Assembly: GCA_040226215.1 (NCBI GenBank)
Contig: JAVKFF010000158.1
Span: 1 to 63,288 of the forward strand
DNA: 63,288 nucleotides
From: JAVKFF01 sp040226215
GTDB taxonomy: Bacteria > Pseudomonadota > Alphaproteobacteria > DSM-16000 > Inquilinaceae
Reading direction: 5' to 3'
Within the stretch, counting starts at the first letter, position 1; the number at the start of each line of letters is the position of its first letter. Made by a program: the position numbers and the translations under genes. The notes beneath the pieces are model-generated. The model ran no database searches. It was not told the origin of the DNA and saw nothing but the letters and a program-made list of their open reading frames with translations. Positions 35,768 through 42,860 of the stretch are shown piece by piece.

Positions 35768-37873
35768 TCAGAGGATCTCGTGCCGGAAGAAGGGGTCGCG
35801 TCTGGTGGCGGCGCCCCATCGTGCCTTCATGGTATCGACTTCCAGCCTGTGGCGCCGGAAATCGGTTTCCCCGCGGCTTGCCGATTCATGGTGCACCAGG
35901 CGGACATCGGCCACGTAGATGTTGCGATAGCCCTGCTTCTGCAGCTTCAGGCAGAAGTCGATGTCGTTGTAGATGATCGGCAGGTTGCGGGCGTCCATGC
36001 CGCCGACCTCGAGATATTTCGACCGGGCGACCAGCAGGCAGGCACCCGTGACGGCCGAGACCTGGCGGGTCAGATGGGCGCGCTGGTGGAAGCCGCCGAA
36101 ATCGGCCGCCATGCCGCGGAAGGGGTGGCCGGCCCGGCCCTGGTCGACGGTGACGCCGACATGCTGCAGCGTGCCGTCGGCGTAGACCAGCTTGCAGCCG
36201 ACGGCGCCGGCGTCGTCGAGGGCGGCGAACGAGAGCAGCTGCGAAAGCCAGCCGTCCTCGATCGCCTCTATGTCGTTGTTGAGCAGCAGCACGTAGTCCG
36301 AGGCGCAGGCGTCGACGGCGGTATTGCACAGGCGCGAGAAGTTGAAGGGGCCATCGTCACGGATGACGCGCATGCCCTCGCGCCGGTAGCGCCGCAGCAG
36401 GTCGCTTGTGCCCTGTTCGCGAGAGCCGTTGTCGACGATCAGCAGGTCCAGCCGGTCCTGCCGCGTGGTGCGGCGCACGCTGTCGACGCAGGCACGAAGC
36501 AGGCTGGCGCGATCGCGCGTCGGGATGATCGCGGTGACGGAGGCGCCTGTTCTGGCGCTGAGCGCGATGTGGTTGAAGCCCAGCGCGTCGGTCGACACCG
36601 TTCCCGACCAGCCGCGCGCCTCCAGATGATCGCGGGCGGCGCGCTGCCGCGACACGATGGCGGTTTCCGGCTGGCGTTTCGAGACCGAGCCGTGGTCCGG
36701 GAACTGGCGCCAGTGGTAGAGTACCTTGGGGATGTGGAGGATCGCCGCGCTGTCGAGCCGCCGCGCCATTCGCAGCACCAGTTCGTGGTCCTGGCTGACC
36801 TCGTAGCCGTGGCGCAGGCCGCCGATCGCCTCGAGCACGCTGCGGCGGATGACGGTCAGGTGGCAAATATAGTTCACCGCGAGCAGCAGGAACTCGTCGA
36901 AATCGGGCTTCAGATTGGTGGCCAGCACCTCGCCGTCCGCGCCGATTATGTCCTCGTCGGTATAGACCATGTCGATGCGGGGATGCCGGCGCAGGGCGTC
37001 GGCGACGACGAGCAGGGCCGCGGGATCGAGGACGTCGTCGTGGTCGAGGAAGGCGACGAAGTCGCCCCGGCATTCCGCGAGGCCCGCATTGGTCGCCGCG
37101 GCGATGCCGCGATTGCCGCCCAGCGTGACCAGCGTGATGCGGCGATCGCACGCGGCCTCGGCGCGGATCGCGGCGACGCTGTCAGGGTCTGTCGAGCCGT
37201 CATCGACGAGGATCATCTCCCAGCGGTCGTAATTCTGGTCGCGCACGCTGGCCACGGCGGCGGAAAGGAAGCCCGGATCGCTGTTCCAGCAGGGCGTCAC
37301 CACGCTGATAAGCGGGCGGTCCGGCCAGTCCAGCAGGGACTGCCGCAGCCGCTGGCGCTCCCCTTCCGTCGGGTGGAGCATGGACGACAGATTCTCGGTC
37401 GCCAGGCTCCGCGTCTTGAAGTAGCGGCGCAGCGCCCGGTGTCGGGCGCGCCGGCTGGGCGCCTCGAGCGCCATCGCGGCGGCGGCGGCTTCCGGGTTCA
37501 CCCGTTCAAGGCGGTAGTCGACCTCCGTTCCCGGATCGATGGCGTTTGGCAGGGTGACGACCAGCCGGCGCGCCCTGGATGACAGCCACAGCATGTTGTT
37601 GGGGAAGGCGCCAGGCGATGACTCGTCGAGGTTCAGCGGTTCGCGACGCGGCATCGGATAGCTCAGATAGCTGACGACCCCCGTCAACGGCATCGCCTCG
37701 ACGGACAGGCTGATGGTGACGAGGCCGTGAAGCTTCCGCAGGCCGCCGGCAAGCGGGATGGTCAGCGTGCCGTCGCCGGCCAGGATGCGCTTGCCGTGCA
37801 ATGCGCGCTTCAAGATCACCATGAATGATTTCCCGGGAGCGCCTGGGGAGCGATGCGGGTCGGAAACCGACAT
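35768..37873 (-). CDS. Two-domain GT2-family glycosyltransferase
   Basis: A 701-residue protein with two GT-A domains. Residues 1 to about 185 form a region of unknown fold, partly beta-rich, with R-L-V-V-T-L-P-N-A. Domain 1 (about 190-400) starts I-S-V-V-T-P-C-W-N-S and has D-D-G-S-T-D and F-L-D-H-D-D. Domain 2 (about 450-701) starts V-T-A-I-I-P-T-R-D-R and has D-N-G-S-R and L-L-N-N-D-I-E. The paired arrangement occurs in polysaccharide and O-antigen assembly proteins. Convergence with the rml operon suggests a rhamnose-transferring enzyme; this is inference. GAGG precedes ATG 37873. No membrane helices seen. Confidence 0.88.
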   Translation of the reverse strand: MSVSDPHRSPGAPGKSFMVILKRALHGKRILAGDGTLTIPLAGGLRKLHGLVTISLSVEAMPLTGVVSYLSYPMPRREPLNLDESSPGAFPNNMLWLSSRARRLVVTLPNAIDPGTEVDYRLERVNPEAAAAAMALEAPSRRARHRALRRYFKTRSLATENLSSMLHPTEGERQRLRQSLLDWPDRPLISVVTPCWNSDPGFLSAAVASVRDQNYDRWEMILVDDGSTDPDSVAAIRAEAACDRRITLVTLGGNRGIAAATNAGLAECRGDFVAFLDHDDVLDPAALLVVADALRRHPRIDMVYTDEDIIGADGEVLATNLKPDFDEFLLLAVNYICHLTVIRRSVLEAIGGLRHGYEVSQDHELVLRMARRLDSAAILHIPKVLYHWRQFPDHGSVSKRQPETAIVSRQRAARDHLEARGWSGTVSTDALGFNHIALSARTGASVTAIIPTRDRASLLRACVDSVRRTTRQDRLDLLIVDNGSREQGTSDLLRRYRREGMRVIRDDGPFNFSRLCNTAVDACASDYVLLLNNDIEAIEDGWLSQLLSFAALDDAGAVGCKLVYADGTLQHVGVTVDQGRAGHPFRGMAADFGGFHQRAHLTRQVSAVTGACLLVARSKYLEVGGMDARNLPIIYNDIDFCLKLQKQGYRNIYVADVRLVHHESASRGETDFRRHRLEVDTMKARWGAATRRDPFFRHEIL

Positions 37874-38168
37874 CTGAGCCTCGGTGGTGGACCGCTACTC
37901 GACCGATATCAACCTGCTCATTGGTTGAAGTCGCGCTACCGGCCGCAGCCGCCACGCGGTTCGGATCTGCCTTTCGAGGCGCGGTGCGGACACTGCCGCG
38001 AGAGCGATCTTCTCCCACTCCCAGGGCAGTGGATTATTCAATTCATAAATGTTTCAAGTAATAATTTCACCATTATGAGTCGAAAGTAAGCATATTTTCC
38101 CAAGGGGGATCATCCTATCATCGTCGTCGCAAGGCTCCACGCACGCGAACGAATTGGGGAGTACATCG
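37874..38168. other. Divergent intergenic region upstream of borosin-like cassette
   Basis: 295 bases between the divergent glycosyltransferase and precursor genes. The part 38030-38100 is conspicuously AT-rich for this genome and probably holds the promoter of the plus-strand cassette. I cannot fix a -35/-10 pair with confidence, and no gene is apparent. Confidence 0.5.
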
Positions 38169-38504
38169 ATGCTCGAATTCCTGAAACTCGTGGCCTCGGA
38201 CCTGTCGGTCCTGCGGCAGTACCAGACAGACAAGGAAGGGCTCCTTGGCAACCACCCGGAACTTTCCGAATTCGAGAAGGATCTGTTGCGCCGGGGCGAG
38301 AGTCCGCCGATCGATTCGTACCTGCGGGGCGAGCTCAAGCCGGGGGACGAGACGGAGTACCTCGCCGCCGCCGCCCACACGACGGTGATCGTGGTGCTGA
38401 TCGACGCGAGCGCGACCCGGCGCATGAGCGACCGGGACGTCGAGCGCCGCGAGCGCGCCTATTGGGATGAGTGCCTCAGCACCATCGACGCCAAGGCAGC
38501 CTGA
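38169..38504 (+). CDS. Putative split-borosin precursor peptide (borosin-binding domain plus core)
   Basis: A 111-residue protein. Residues about 3-50 form a small helical domain, L-K-L-V-A-S-D-L-S-V-L-R-Q-Y, N-H-P-E-L-S-E-F-E-K-D-L-L-R-R-G, matching in pattern (x-D-x-x-x-L-x-x-Y, P-x-L-x-x-x-E, L-x-x-G) the borosin-binding domain of omphalotin precursor OphMA and of split-borosin precursors. After a short linker, residues 64-80 (YLAAAAHTTVIVVLIDA) are an unusually hydrophobic, beta-branched stretch that would be the N-methylated core. A charged 30-residue tail follows. ATG 38169 has GGGAG nine bases upstream. The gene is 16 bases before a Sel1 gene and 0.6 kb before the matching methyltransferase. 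If not a borosin, it is a LigA-like small domain protein of unknown role. Confidence 0.72.
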   Translation: MLEFLKLVASDLSVLRQYQTDKEGLLGNHPELSEFEKDLLRRGESPPIDSYLRGELKPGDETEYLAAAAHTTVIVVLIDASATRRMSDRDVERRERAYWDECLSTIDAKAA

Positions 38505-38520
38505 GCACAAGGAGAGCGAC

Positions 38521-38946
38521 ATGAAGATCCGCACGATCCTCCTCGCCGGTGCCGTCGCGCTGGGCGCGCCCGCACTGGCCAACGCCCAGGATGGCGGCAT
38601 GCTGGGCCCGGTGACCGATCCCGAGTTCGCGGCGGTCTCCGATGCGTTCGACACCGCCGTCAGCGAACTGACGACGCTGGCGGACGGCGGCAACGTCACC
38701 GCCTGCCGGCTGCTTGGCATCATGTACTCGCAGGGCATCGTCACAGGCCAGGATCTCGACCAGGCCCAGACCTATCTGACCTGCGCCGCGGAGGGCGGTG
38801 ACGCGCTGGGCAACCACTATCTCGGCCTGCACTACCTCTATGGCTGGGGCGTGGACGCCGATCAAGATACCGCCGCGTCCTACTTCCAGACGGCCGCCGA
38901 TGCCGGCCTGCCACATGCCGCCGCGGAGCTGATGGAACTCCAGTAG
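38521..38946 (+). CDS. Secreted Sel1-repeat protein
   Basis: A 141-residue protein with a signal peptide (residues 1-22, cleavage near A-N-A-Q-D). The mature part holds two to three Sel1-type TPR-like repeats: C-R-L-L-G-I-M-Y-S-Q-G-I-V, A-L-G-N-H-Y-L-G-L-H-Y-L-Y-G-W-G-V and A-A-S-Y-F-Q-T-A-A-D-A-G. Sel1 proteins act as protein-protein scaffolds. AAGGAG precedes ATG 38521 and the gene is 16 bases after the precursor gene, so both are co-transcribed. It could bind the mature peptide in the periplasm, but no such role is established. Confidence 0.85.
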   Translation: MKIRTILLAGAVALGAPALANAQDGGMLGPVTDPEFAAVSDAFDTAVSELTTLADGGNVTACRLLGIMYSQGIVTGQDLDQAQTYLTCAAEGGDALGNHYLGLHYLYGWGVDADQDTAASYFQTAADAGLPHAAAELMELQ

Positions 38947-38960
38947 CCGGAACTGACGGC

Positions 38961-38986
38961 GTGGGCGCGGCGCCGGTCGCGCCCAC
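38961..38986 (+). terminator. Hairpin between Sel1 gene and methyltransferase gene
   Basis: Perfect 9-base arms (GTGGGCGCG/CGCGCCCAC) with an 8-base loop, 14 bases after the Sel1 stop. As a partial terminator it would make the precursor and Sel1 protein more abundant than the methyltransferase. Confidence 0.6.
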
Positions 38987-39058
38987 GTCACCGGCGGCAG
39001 CGTTTACGACGTCTCGCGGGCGGCGACATCCCCGTGGAGGCGAATGGAGGTACGATCC

Positions 39059-39874
39059 ATGGACAGCGGCTCGCTCTACATCGTCGGGACCGGCATCTGC
39101 GTTCCCGGCCAGATGACGCACGAGGCGGAGATGGTCATCCGCGGCGTCGACGTGGTCATCTACAATGTCGGCAAGAACGAACTCTTCGAGACCTGGCTCG
39201 CCAGCGCGGCGAAACGGTCGATCAACCTCTATGACTTCTATGCGGAGGGCAAGCCGCGCGACACCAGCTACGCGGAGATGGTCGAGGCCATCGTCTCGGA
39301 GGTGCGGGCGGGGCGCAGCGTGGCCGGCGTTTTCTACGGCCATCCGGGCGTCTTCGTCGGCCCCGGCTTCGACGCGCTGAAAAAGGTGCGTGCCGAGGGC
39401 CATCACGCGATCATGCTGCCCGGCGTCTCGGCGGTCGACTGCATGTTCGCCGATCTGGAATTCGACCCGGCGGTCTCCGGCTGCCTGATGATCGAGGCGA
39501 CGGACCTGGTGATGCGCCTGCGCACCATCGACACCAGCTTTCCGCTGATCGTCTGGCAGGCCGGCGTGGTCGGCGAGCACCGCTTCGTCAACGTCGTGCG
39601 AGCCGAAGGCGTCGACCTGCTGAAGGACCGACTGCTGGAGAGCTACCCCGGCGATGCGGCGGTGGTGAACTATGTCGCCGCGACCATCCCCGGCATGAAG
39701 CCGTTCATCCAGCGCGGCACGATCGACGGGCTCAAGGATCTCAGGATCAACCAGTCCTCCACCCTGCTGATCCCGCCGGTCGAGGCGCCGCGTCTCAACC
39801 GGGGCGCGCTGGACCGGGTGCGGGCGATCATGGAGCGCGAGGAGGCCGACCGGACGCTGGAAGCGGCCGGCTAG
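39059..39874 (+). CDS. Borosin-type peptide alpha-N-methyltransferase (TP-methylase fold)
   Basis: A 271-residue SAM-dependent enzyme of the tetrapyrrole-methylase fold, but with the borosin signature rather than that of siroheme enzymes: G-S-L-Y-I-V-G-T-G-I near the start, P-G-Q-M-T, V-F-Y-G-H-P-G-V-F-V, M-L-P-G-V-S-A-V-D-C-M-F-A-D-L and G-C-L-M-I-E-A-T-D. The catalytic set of OphMA (Tyr, Tyr, Arg, Tyr) is conserved as Y58, Y61, R67 and Y71 in L-Y-D-F-Y-A-E-G-K-P-R-D-T-S-Y. OphMA fuses this domain to its own substrate; here the protein ends after the domain, so the substrate is in trans. ATG 39059 has GGAGG eight bases upstream; ATG 39044 is an alternative. No genuine siroheme genes are adjacent. 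Confidence 0.9.
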   Translation: MDSGSLYIVGTGICVPGQMTHEAEMVIRGVDVVIYNVGKNELFETWLASAAKRSINLYDFYAEGKPRDTSYAEMVEAIVSEVRAGRSVAGVFYGHPGVFVGPGFDALKKVRAEGHHAIMLPGVSAVDCMFADLEFDPAVSGCLMIEATDLVMRLRTIDTSFPLIVWQAGVVGEHRFVNVVRAEGVDLLKDRLLESYPGDAAVVNYVAATIPGMKPFIQRGTIDGLKDLRINQSSTLLIPPVEAPRLNRGALDRVRAIMEREEADRTLEAAG

Positions 39875-39893
39875 CTCACCACGTCATGCCGAC

Positions 39894-39920
39894 GGGCCGC
39901 GGCGGAACATGCCACGGCCC
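39894..39920. terminator. Bidirectional hairpin between methyltransferase and GST genes
   Basis: Arms GGGCCGCGGC/GCCACGGCCC (one mismatch) around a 7-base loop, between two convergent genes. It follows the methyltransferase stop by 19 bases and is followed by a C-rich run. Confidence 0.6.
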
Positions 39921-39944
39921 CCCCTCATGTTCGACCTCCGGCGT

Positions 39945-40538
39945 TCAGAACCGGCCGTCGGGGTGGCGGGTATCCGCCATGCTGGGACGCTCGGCCACCC
40001 GGTCGATCCAGCGGGATAGGCCAGGGCGGCCGTCGCGCCAGGCCGCACCGTGGCGCAGGTCGACATGGCCGACGGCGGCGGCCGTGGCGATCTTGTCGAT
40101 CGAGACCACCGGGTTGCTCAGCGCCTCGATGGTCGCGTCCATGTGGTCGAGCACGCGGGCGATGCGGGCACGATAGCGCTCCATCAGCGTGGCGCTCTGT
40201 TCGGCTTCCGGCAGGCGGTAGATGTTGTTGAGAGCGACGCTGGTCTCCGCCAGCCCGTCGGCCAGGGCCAGACGGGTGAGGGCGCCGCGCTCGGCGTCCT
40301 TCGGGTAGAGGTCGCCCCCCACATAGTCGTTGAGCACGCGGCAGATGACGTCGCTGTCATAGACCGCCGAGCCGTCGGACAGGACGAGGACGGGTATCTG
40401 CCGCAAGGGATTGTGGGCGTGGACCTCCTCGGAAACCTGCGCGTCGACATTCTCCTCGGTGAGCTGCAGGTTGAGCTCCCGCGCGACCATGGAGACCTTG
40501 CGGCCGAAGGGGGAGGCGATAGCCGTCAACAAGCGCAT
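39945..40538 (-). CDS. Glutathione S-transferase family protein
   Basis: A 197-residue cytosolic GST. The N-terminal thioredoxin-like domain has S-P-F-G-R-K-V near residue 10, N-P-L-R-Q-I-P-V-L-V (cis-proline) near 45 and the glutathione-binding D-S-D-V-I-C near 65. The C-terminal all-helical domain contains D-K-I-A-T-A-A-A-V-G-H near 150. Substrate not deducible. It is convergent with the methyltransferase gene and monocistronic. Confidence 0.9.
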   Translation of the reverse strand: MRLLTAIASPFGRKVSMVARELNLQLTEENVDAQVSEEVHAHNPLRQIPVLVLSDGSAVYDSDVICRVLNDYVGGDLYPKDAERGALTRLALADGLAETSVALNNIYRLPEAEQSATLMERYRARIARVLDHMDATIEALSNPVVSIDKIATAAAVGHVDLRHGAAWRDGRPGLSRWIDRVAERPSMADTRHPDGRF

Positions 40539-40650
40539 GTCTGGATCTCCTTGGATGCTGCACCAGCCGGGTGATCCGACGCTAGCAGCGGTCCGGTCGC
40601 CGACGCCTTGAGCCGCATCAATCCGTGCCGGACAGCGCTGTCGGCACCGG

Positions 40651-41199
40651 TCAGTCGCTGATGGGGCCGCTGCCGACCCTGGGGTTGGGCCGGCCGCCGT
40701 CGCCGACGGCGATGATCAGCACGATCTCGTCCGGTGCCGGGGCGTCGGGCATGGTGACCGTGATGGTGTCGAAATGCGGGAACGACCAGACGTCGTCCTT
40801 GTGGCCCAGCGGCACGTCGATCGCGGCACCGGCGGGCGCGCGCTTGCAATTGGACGGGATGATCGCCTTGCCGCCGCCCACGCCGTCGCGCATCGGCTTT
40901 CCGAGCTTGGGATGGATGCAGGCCGCACCGTGCTCCAGCGCCCCGGCGAGGCCGACCAGCGCCGCCTTGCCGTAGGTCACGGCGGGGCGGTCGAGCAGGG
41001 CCGTCAGTTCCGCCATGACCTGCCGTCCGGCGTCGCGGCCGGCATCGAAAAGCGGGCTCAGATCCTCGACATGGCCCTGGCCGGCGAACGGGTTGGCGAG
41101 GCAGACCAGTGCCGCCGCCCGGCTGATCGGCGGATCGGCCGGCGCCCCGCCGTCGCCGAGGATGCGTTCCTTCACGAAATGGATGCGCCGGATCGTCAT
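40651..41199 (-). CDS. AA_synth (PF06684-type) family protein
   Basis: A 182-residue protein resembling the family loosely named amino acid synthesis: I-R-R-I-H-F-V-K-E-R-I at the start, A-A-A-L-V-C-L-A-N-P-F-A-G, A-V-T-Y-G-K-A-A-L-V-G, H-G-A-A-C-I-H-P-K-L-G near residue 95, P-S-N-C-K-R near 120 and the conserved C-terminal G-D-G-G-R-P-N-P-R. Biochemical function is not established for this family; members often occur in catabolic clusters. Start ATG 41199 fits the family N-terminus. Confidence 0.8.
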   Translation of the reverse strand: MTIRRIHFVKERILGDGGAPADPPISRAAALVCLANPFAGQGHVEDLSPLFDAGRDAGRQVMAELTALLDRPAVTYGKAALVGLAGALEHGAACIHPKLGKPMRDGVGGGKAIIPSNCKRAPAGAAIDVPLGHKDDVWSFPHFDTITVTMPDAPAPDEIVLIIAVGDGGRPNPRVGSGPISD

Positions 41200-41261
41200 C
41201 TGGCGGTCGTCTCCCGATTTCGGATGTTCGTACCGGCGGGCACTATGGCGACAAATGCCGG

Positions 41262-41939
41262 CTACCGCCACCCGGCGGCGAGCGCCACGCCCTCGAGCGC
41301 GGCGCAGCGGGCGAGCAGAAGCTCGAGCGCGCCGGCCTCGACCGGGTCGACCGCCAGGTCCCAGTGCCGCTTCACCGTCACCCAGGCGATGGCGTAGGCG
41401 CAGTGCCCGGTCTCGTCGGGCGGCAACCATTCGGCCGGGTCGCGGTCGCCCTTGCGCTGGTTGCTGGCGTCGTCGACCGCCATCAGGGTCTGGGGCAGGT
41501 CGAGGTCGTTGGCATAGGCCTGGCGCCGTTCCGCGGTCCAGGCGTCGGCGCCCGAATCGTGTGCCTCGGCCAAGGGCACCAGGTGGTCGATGTCGAGGTC
41601 GGAGGGCAGGGTGAAGACCATCCCGGTGAAGGGATCGTGCCAGCGCCCGGCGATCACCGCGCAGCCGTTATCGGACAGGGTCGCCGGAGTCAGGCTCTCC
41701 GCCAGCAGCACCTCGTGGCGCGTGTTGAGGCAGTCGCCGTCGGCGTCGATCCAATGCCGCCAGTCGTCGCGGTCGTAGCCGTCGCGCGGCCGCTCCGGCG
41801 CCACCGTCAGGTCGGCCAGATGGTGCAGCGCCCCGGACGCCGGGCCGTCGGCGCCGGACGTTGGCGCCTCGCTCGCCACCGGCGTGCAGGCGGCGAGCAG
41901 CGCGATGGCCAGCGCGATGATTCGCGTGCGGCTCCACAT
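41262..41939 (-). CDS. Exported lipoprotein HNH endonuclease (GmrSD C-terminal/DUF1524 type)
   Basis: A 225-residue protein with a lipobox-like signal peptide (L-A-I-A-L-L-A-A-C), so it should be secreted and membrane-tethered. The nuclease domain has the beta-beta-alpha-metal signature D-I-D-H-L-V-P-L-A-E-A-H-D-S-G near residue 115 and S-N-Q-R-K-G-D-R-D-P-A-E-W about 40 residues later, with paired cysteines upstream (G-D-C-L-N-T-R-H and N-G-C-A-V-I). Secreted relatives are non-specific nucleases used for DNA scavenging or defence. Monocistronic, in a 270-base gap from fur on the other strand. Confidence 0.88.
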   Translation of the reverse strand: MWSRTRIIALAIALLAACTPVASEAPTSGADGPASGALHHLADLTVAPERPRDGYDRDDWRHWIDADGDCLNTRHEVLLAESLTPATLSDNGCAVIAGRWHDPFTGMVFTLPSDLDIDHLVPLAEAHDSGADAWTAERRQAYANDLDLPQTLMAVDDASNQRKGDRDPAEWLPPDETGHCAYAIAWVTVKRHWDLAVDPVEAGALELLLARCAALEGVALAAGWR

Positions 41940-42207
41940 TCAGCAACTGATAATAGAATTTTTGATTCGCGCCAATTGCGTCGATCGGGATCTTGCGCCC
42001 CTGCGATGGCTGATCCCAGCGCGGTCGTGGCGGGCGGGAATCACGATTTGCAATAGAATCGCGGTCGCTGACCGCGACGCCCCACGATGGGTTGCCGCGG
42101 CCACGGCTTGAGGTGTATGCCCCTTGCGCGTTCATGCTAGGATGACACCGACATTCCTCCCCCCGGCGGCGATCAAGAGCCGCGGGGACAACCGGGAGAC
42201 AGTGACC

Positions 42208-42618
42208 ATGACCGAACTGGAAGAACGCTGCGTCAGCGCCGGCATGAAGATGACCGGACAGCGCCGGGTCATCCTCGAGGTGCTGAGCAGTTCGGAAGAC
42301 CATCCCAGCGTCGAGACGGTCTACCAGCGGGCGCGGGACATCGACGCCTCGATCTCGATCGCCACGGTCTACCGCACCCTGTCGCTGCTGGACGAGATGA
42401 ACCTGGTGCAGCGGCACGACTTCAACGAGAACTACTCCCGCTTCGAGGTCAATCTCGACCATCACCACCACCTGATCGACCTGGAGACGGGCGAGGTGAT
42501 CGAGTTCCAGGACGAGGAGCTCGAGCATCTGAAGGAGCGGATCGCGCGCCGGCTCGGCTTCGAGCTCGTCGATCATCGCCTCGAGCTCTACGGACGCCGC
42601 CGGCGGAACCCGAAATGA
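42208..42618 (+). CDS. fur: Fur-family metalloregulator (Fur/Mur type)
   Basis: A 136-residue dimeric regulator. The N-terminal winged helix has G-M-K-M-T-G-Q-R-R-V-I-L and S-I-A-T-V-Y-R-T-L; the metal-sensing part has F-E-V-N-L-D-H-H-H-H-L-I-D-L-E-T-G-E-V-I-E-F. The C-terminal C-x2-C pairs of enteric Fur are absent, as in alphaproteobacterial Fur/Mur, which can sense manganese or iron. GGGAG precedes ATG 42208. The next small gene overlaps its stop by four bases. Confidence 0.93.
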   Translation: MTELEERCVSAGMKMTGQRRVILEVLSSSEDHPSVETVYQRARDIDASISIATVYRTLSLLDEMNLVQRHDFNENYSRFEVNLDHHHHLIDLETGEVIEFQDEELEHLKERIARRLGFELVDHRLELYGRRRRNPK

Positions 42619-42821
42619 CCGGACAGACGAAACCGATCGAGCCGTGCCGCTGCCGGGCCGCGGTCGAACGGGCCTACCGCTCCATGCAGCGCTCCGGCTC
42701 GGCGGACAGCATCGCGCTCGAAGTGGCGGTGCGCGTCTACCGCCACCACCATCCCGAGGCGTCGGAGGACGCCGCGCTGACCCGGGTGGAATGCTGGGTG
42801 CAGAGCTACACCCTGCAATAG
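42615..42821 (+). CDS. Small conserved-looking protein coupled to fur
   Basis: A 68-residue basic, soluble protein (M-T-G-Q-T-K-P-I-E-P-C-R-C-R-A-A-V-E-R-A-Y) that I cannot assign to a family. The start is coupled to fur by an ATGA overlap. The middle carries A-L-E-V-A-V-R-V-Y-R-H-H-H-P-E, a helix with three histidines, and the N-terminus has C-x-C, so metal binding is conceivable. Codon use matches neighbours. Confidence 0.7.
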   Translation: MTGQTKPIEPCRCRAAVERAYRSMQRSGSADSIALEVAVRVYRHHHPEASEDAALTRVECWVQSYTLQ

Positions 42822-42839
42822 CCCGGCTCGATGCGAGGA

Positions 42840-42857
42840 CGTGCGGGGCCCCCCACG
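42840..42857. terminator. Weak hairpin between convergent genes
   Basis: Near-palindrome CGTGCGGGGCCCCCCACG between the small fur-coupled gene and the convergent flavoprotein gene. One mismatch and a very short loop make it a modest candidate. Confidence 0.35.
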
Positions 42858-42860
42858 CCC

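Noticed and set aside
35780..37582. Plus-strand open frame of 600 codons over the glycosyltransferase
   Set aside because: The minus-strand frame has two complete GT-A domains with motif order; the plus frame has none.
39059..39874. Reading the TP-methylase protein as a siroheme or cobalamin methyltransferase
   Set aside because: It lacks the R-L-K-G-G-D-P and G-R-G-G-E-E motifs seen in the genuine enzyme at 59358-60251 and carries instead the Y-G-H-P-G-V-F motif and Tyr/Tyr/Arg/Tyr set of borosin enzymes; no tetrapyrrole genes adjoin it.
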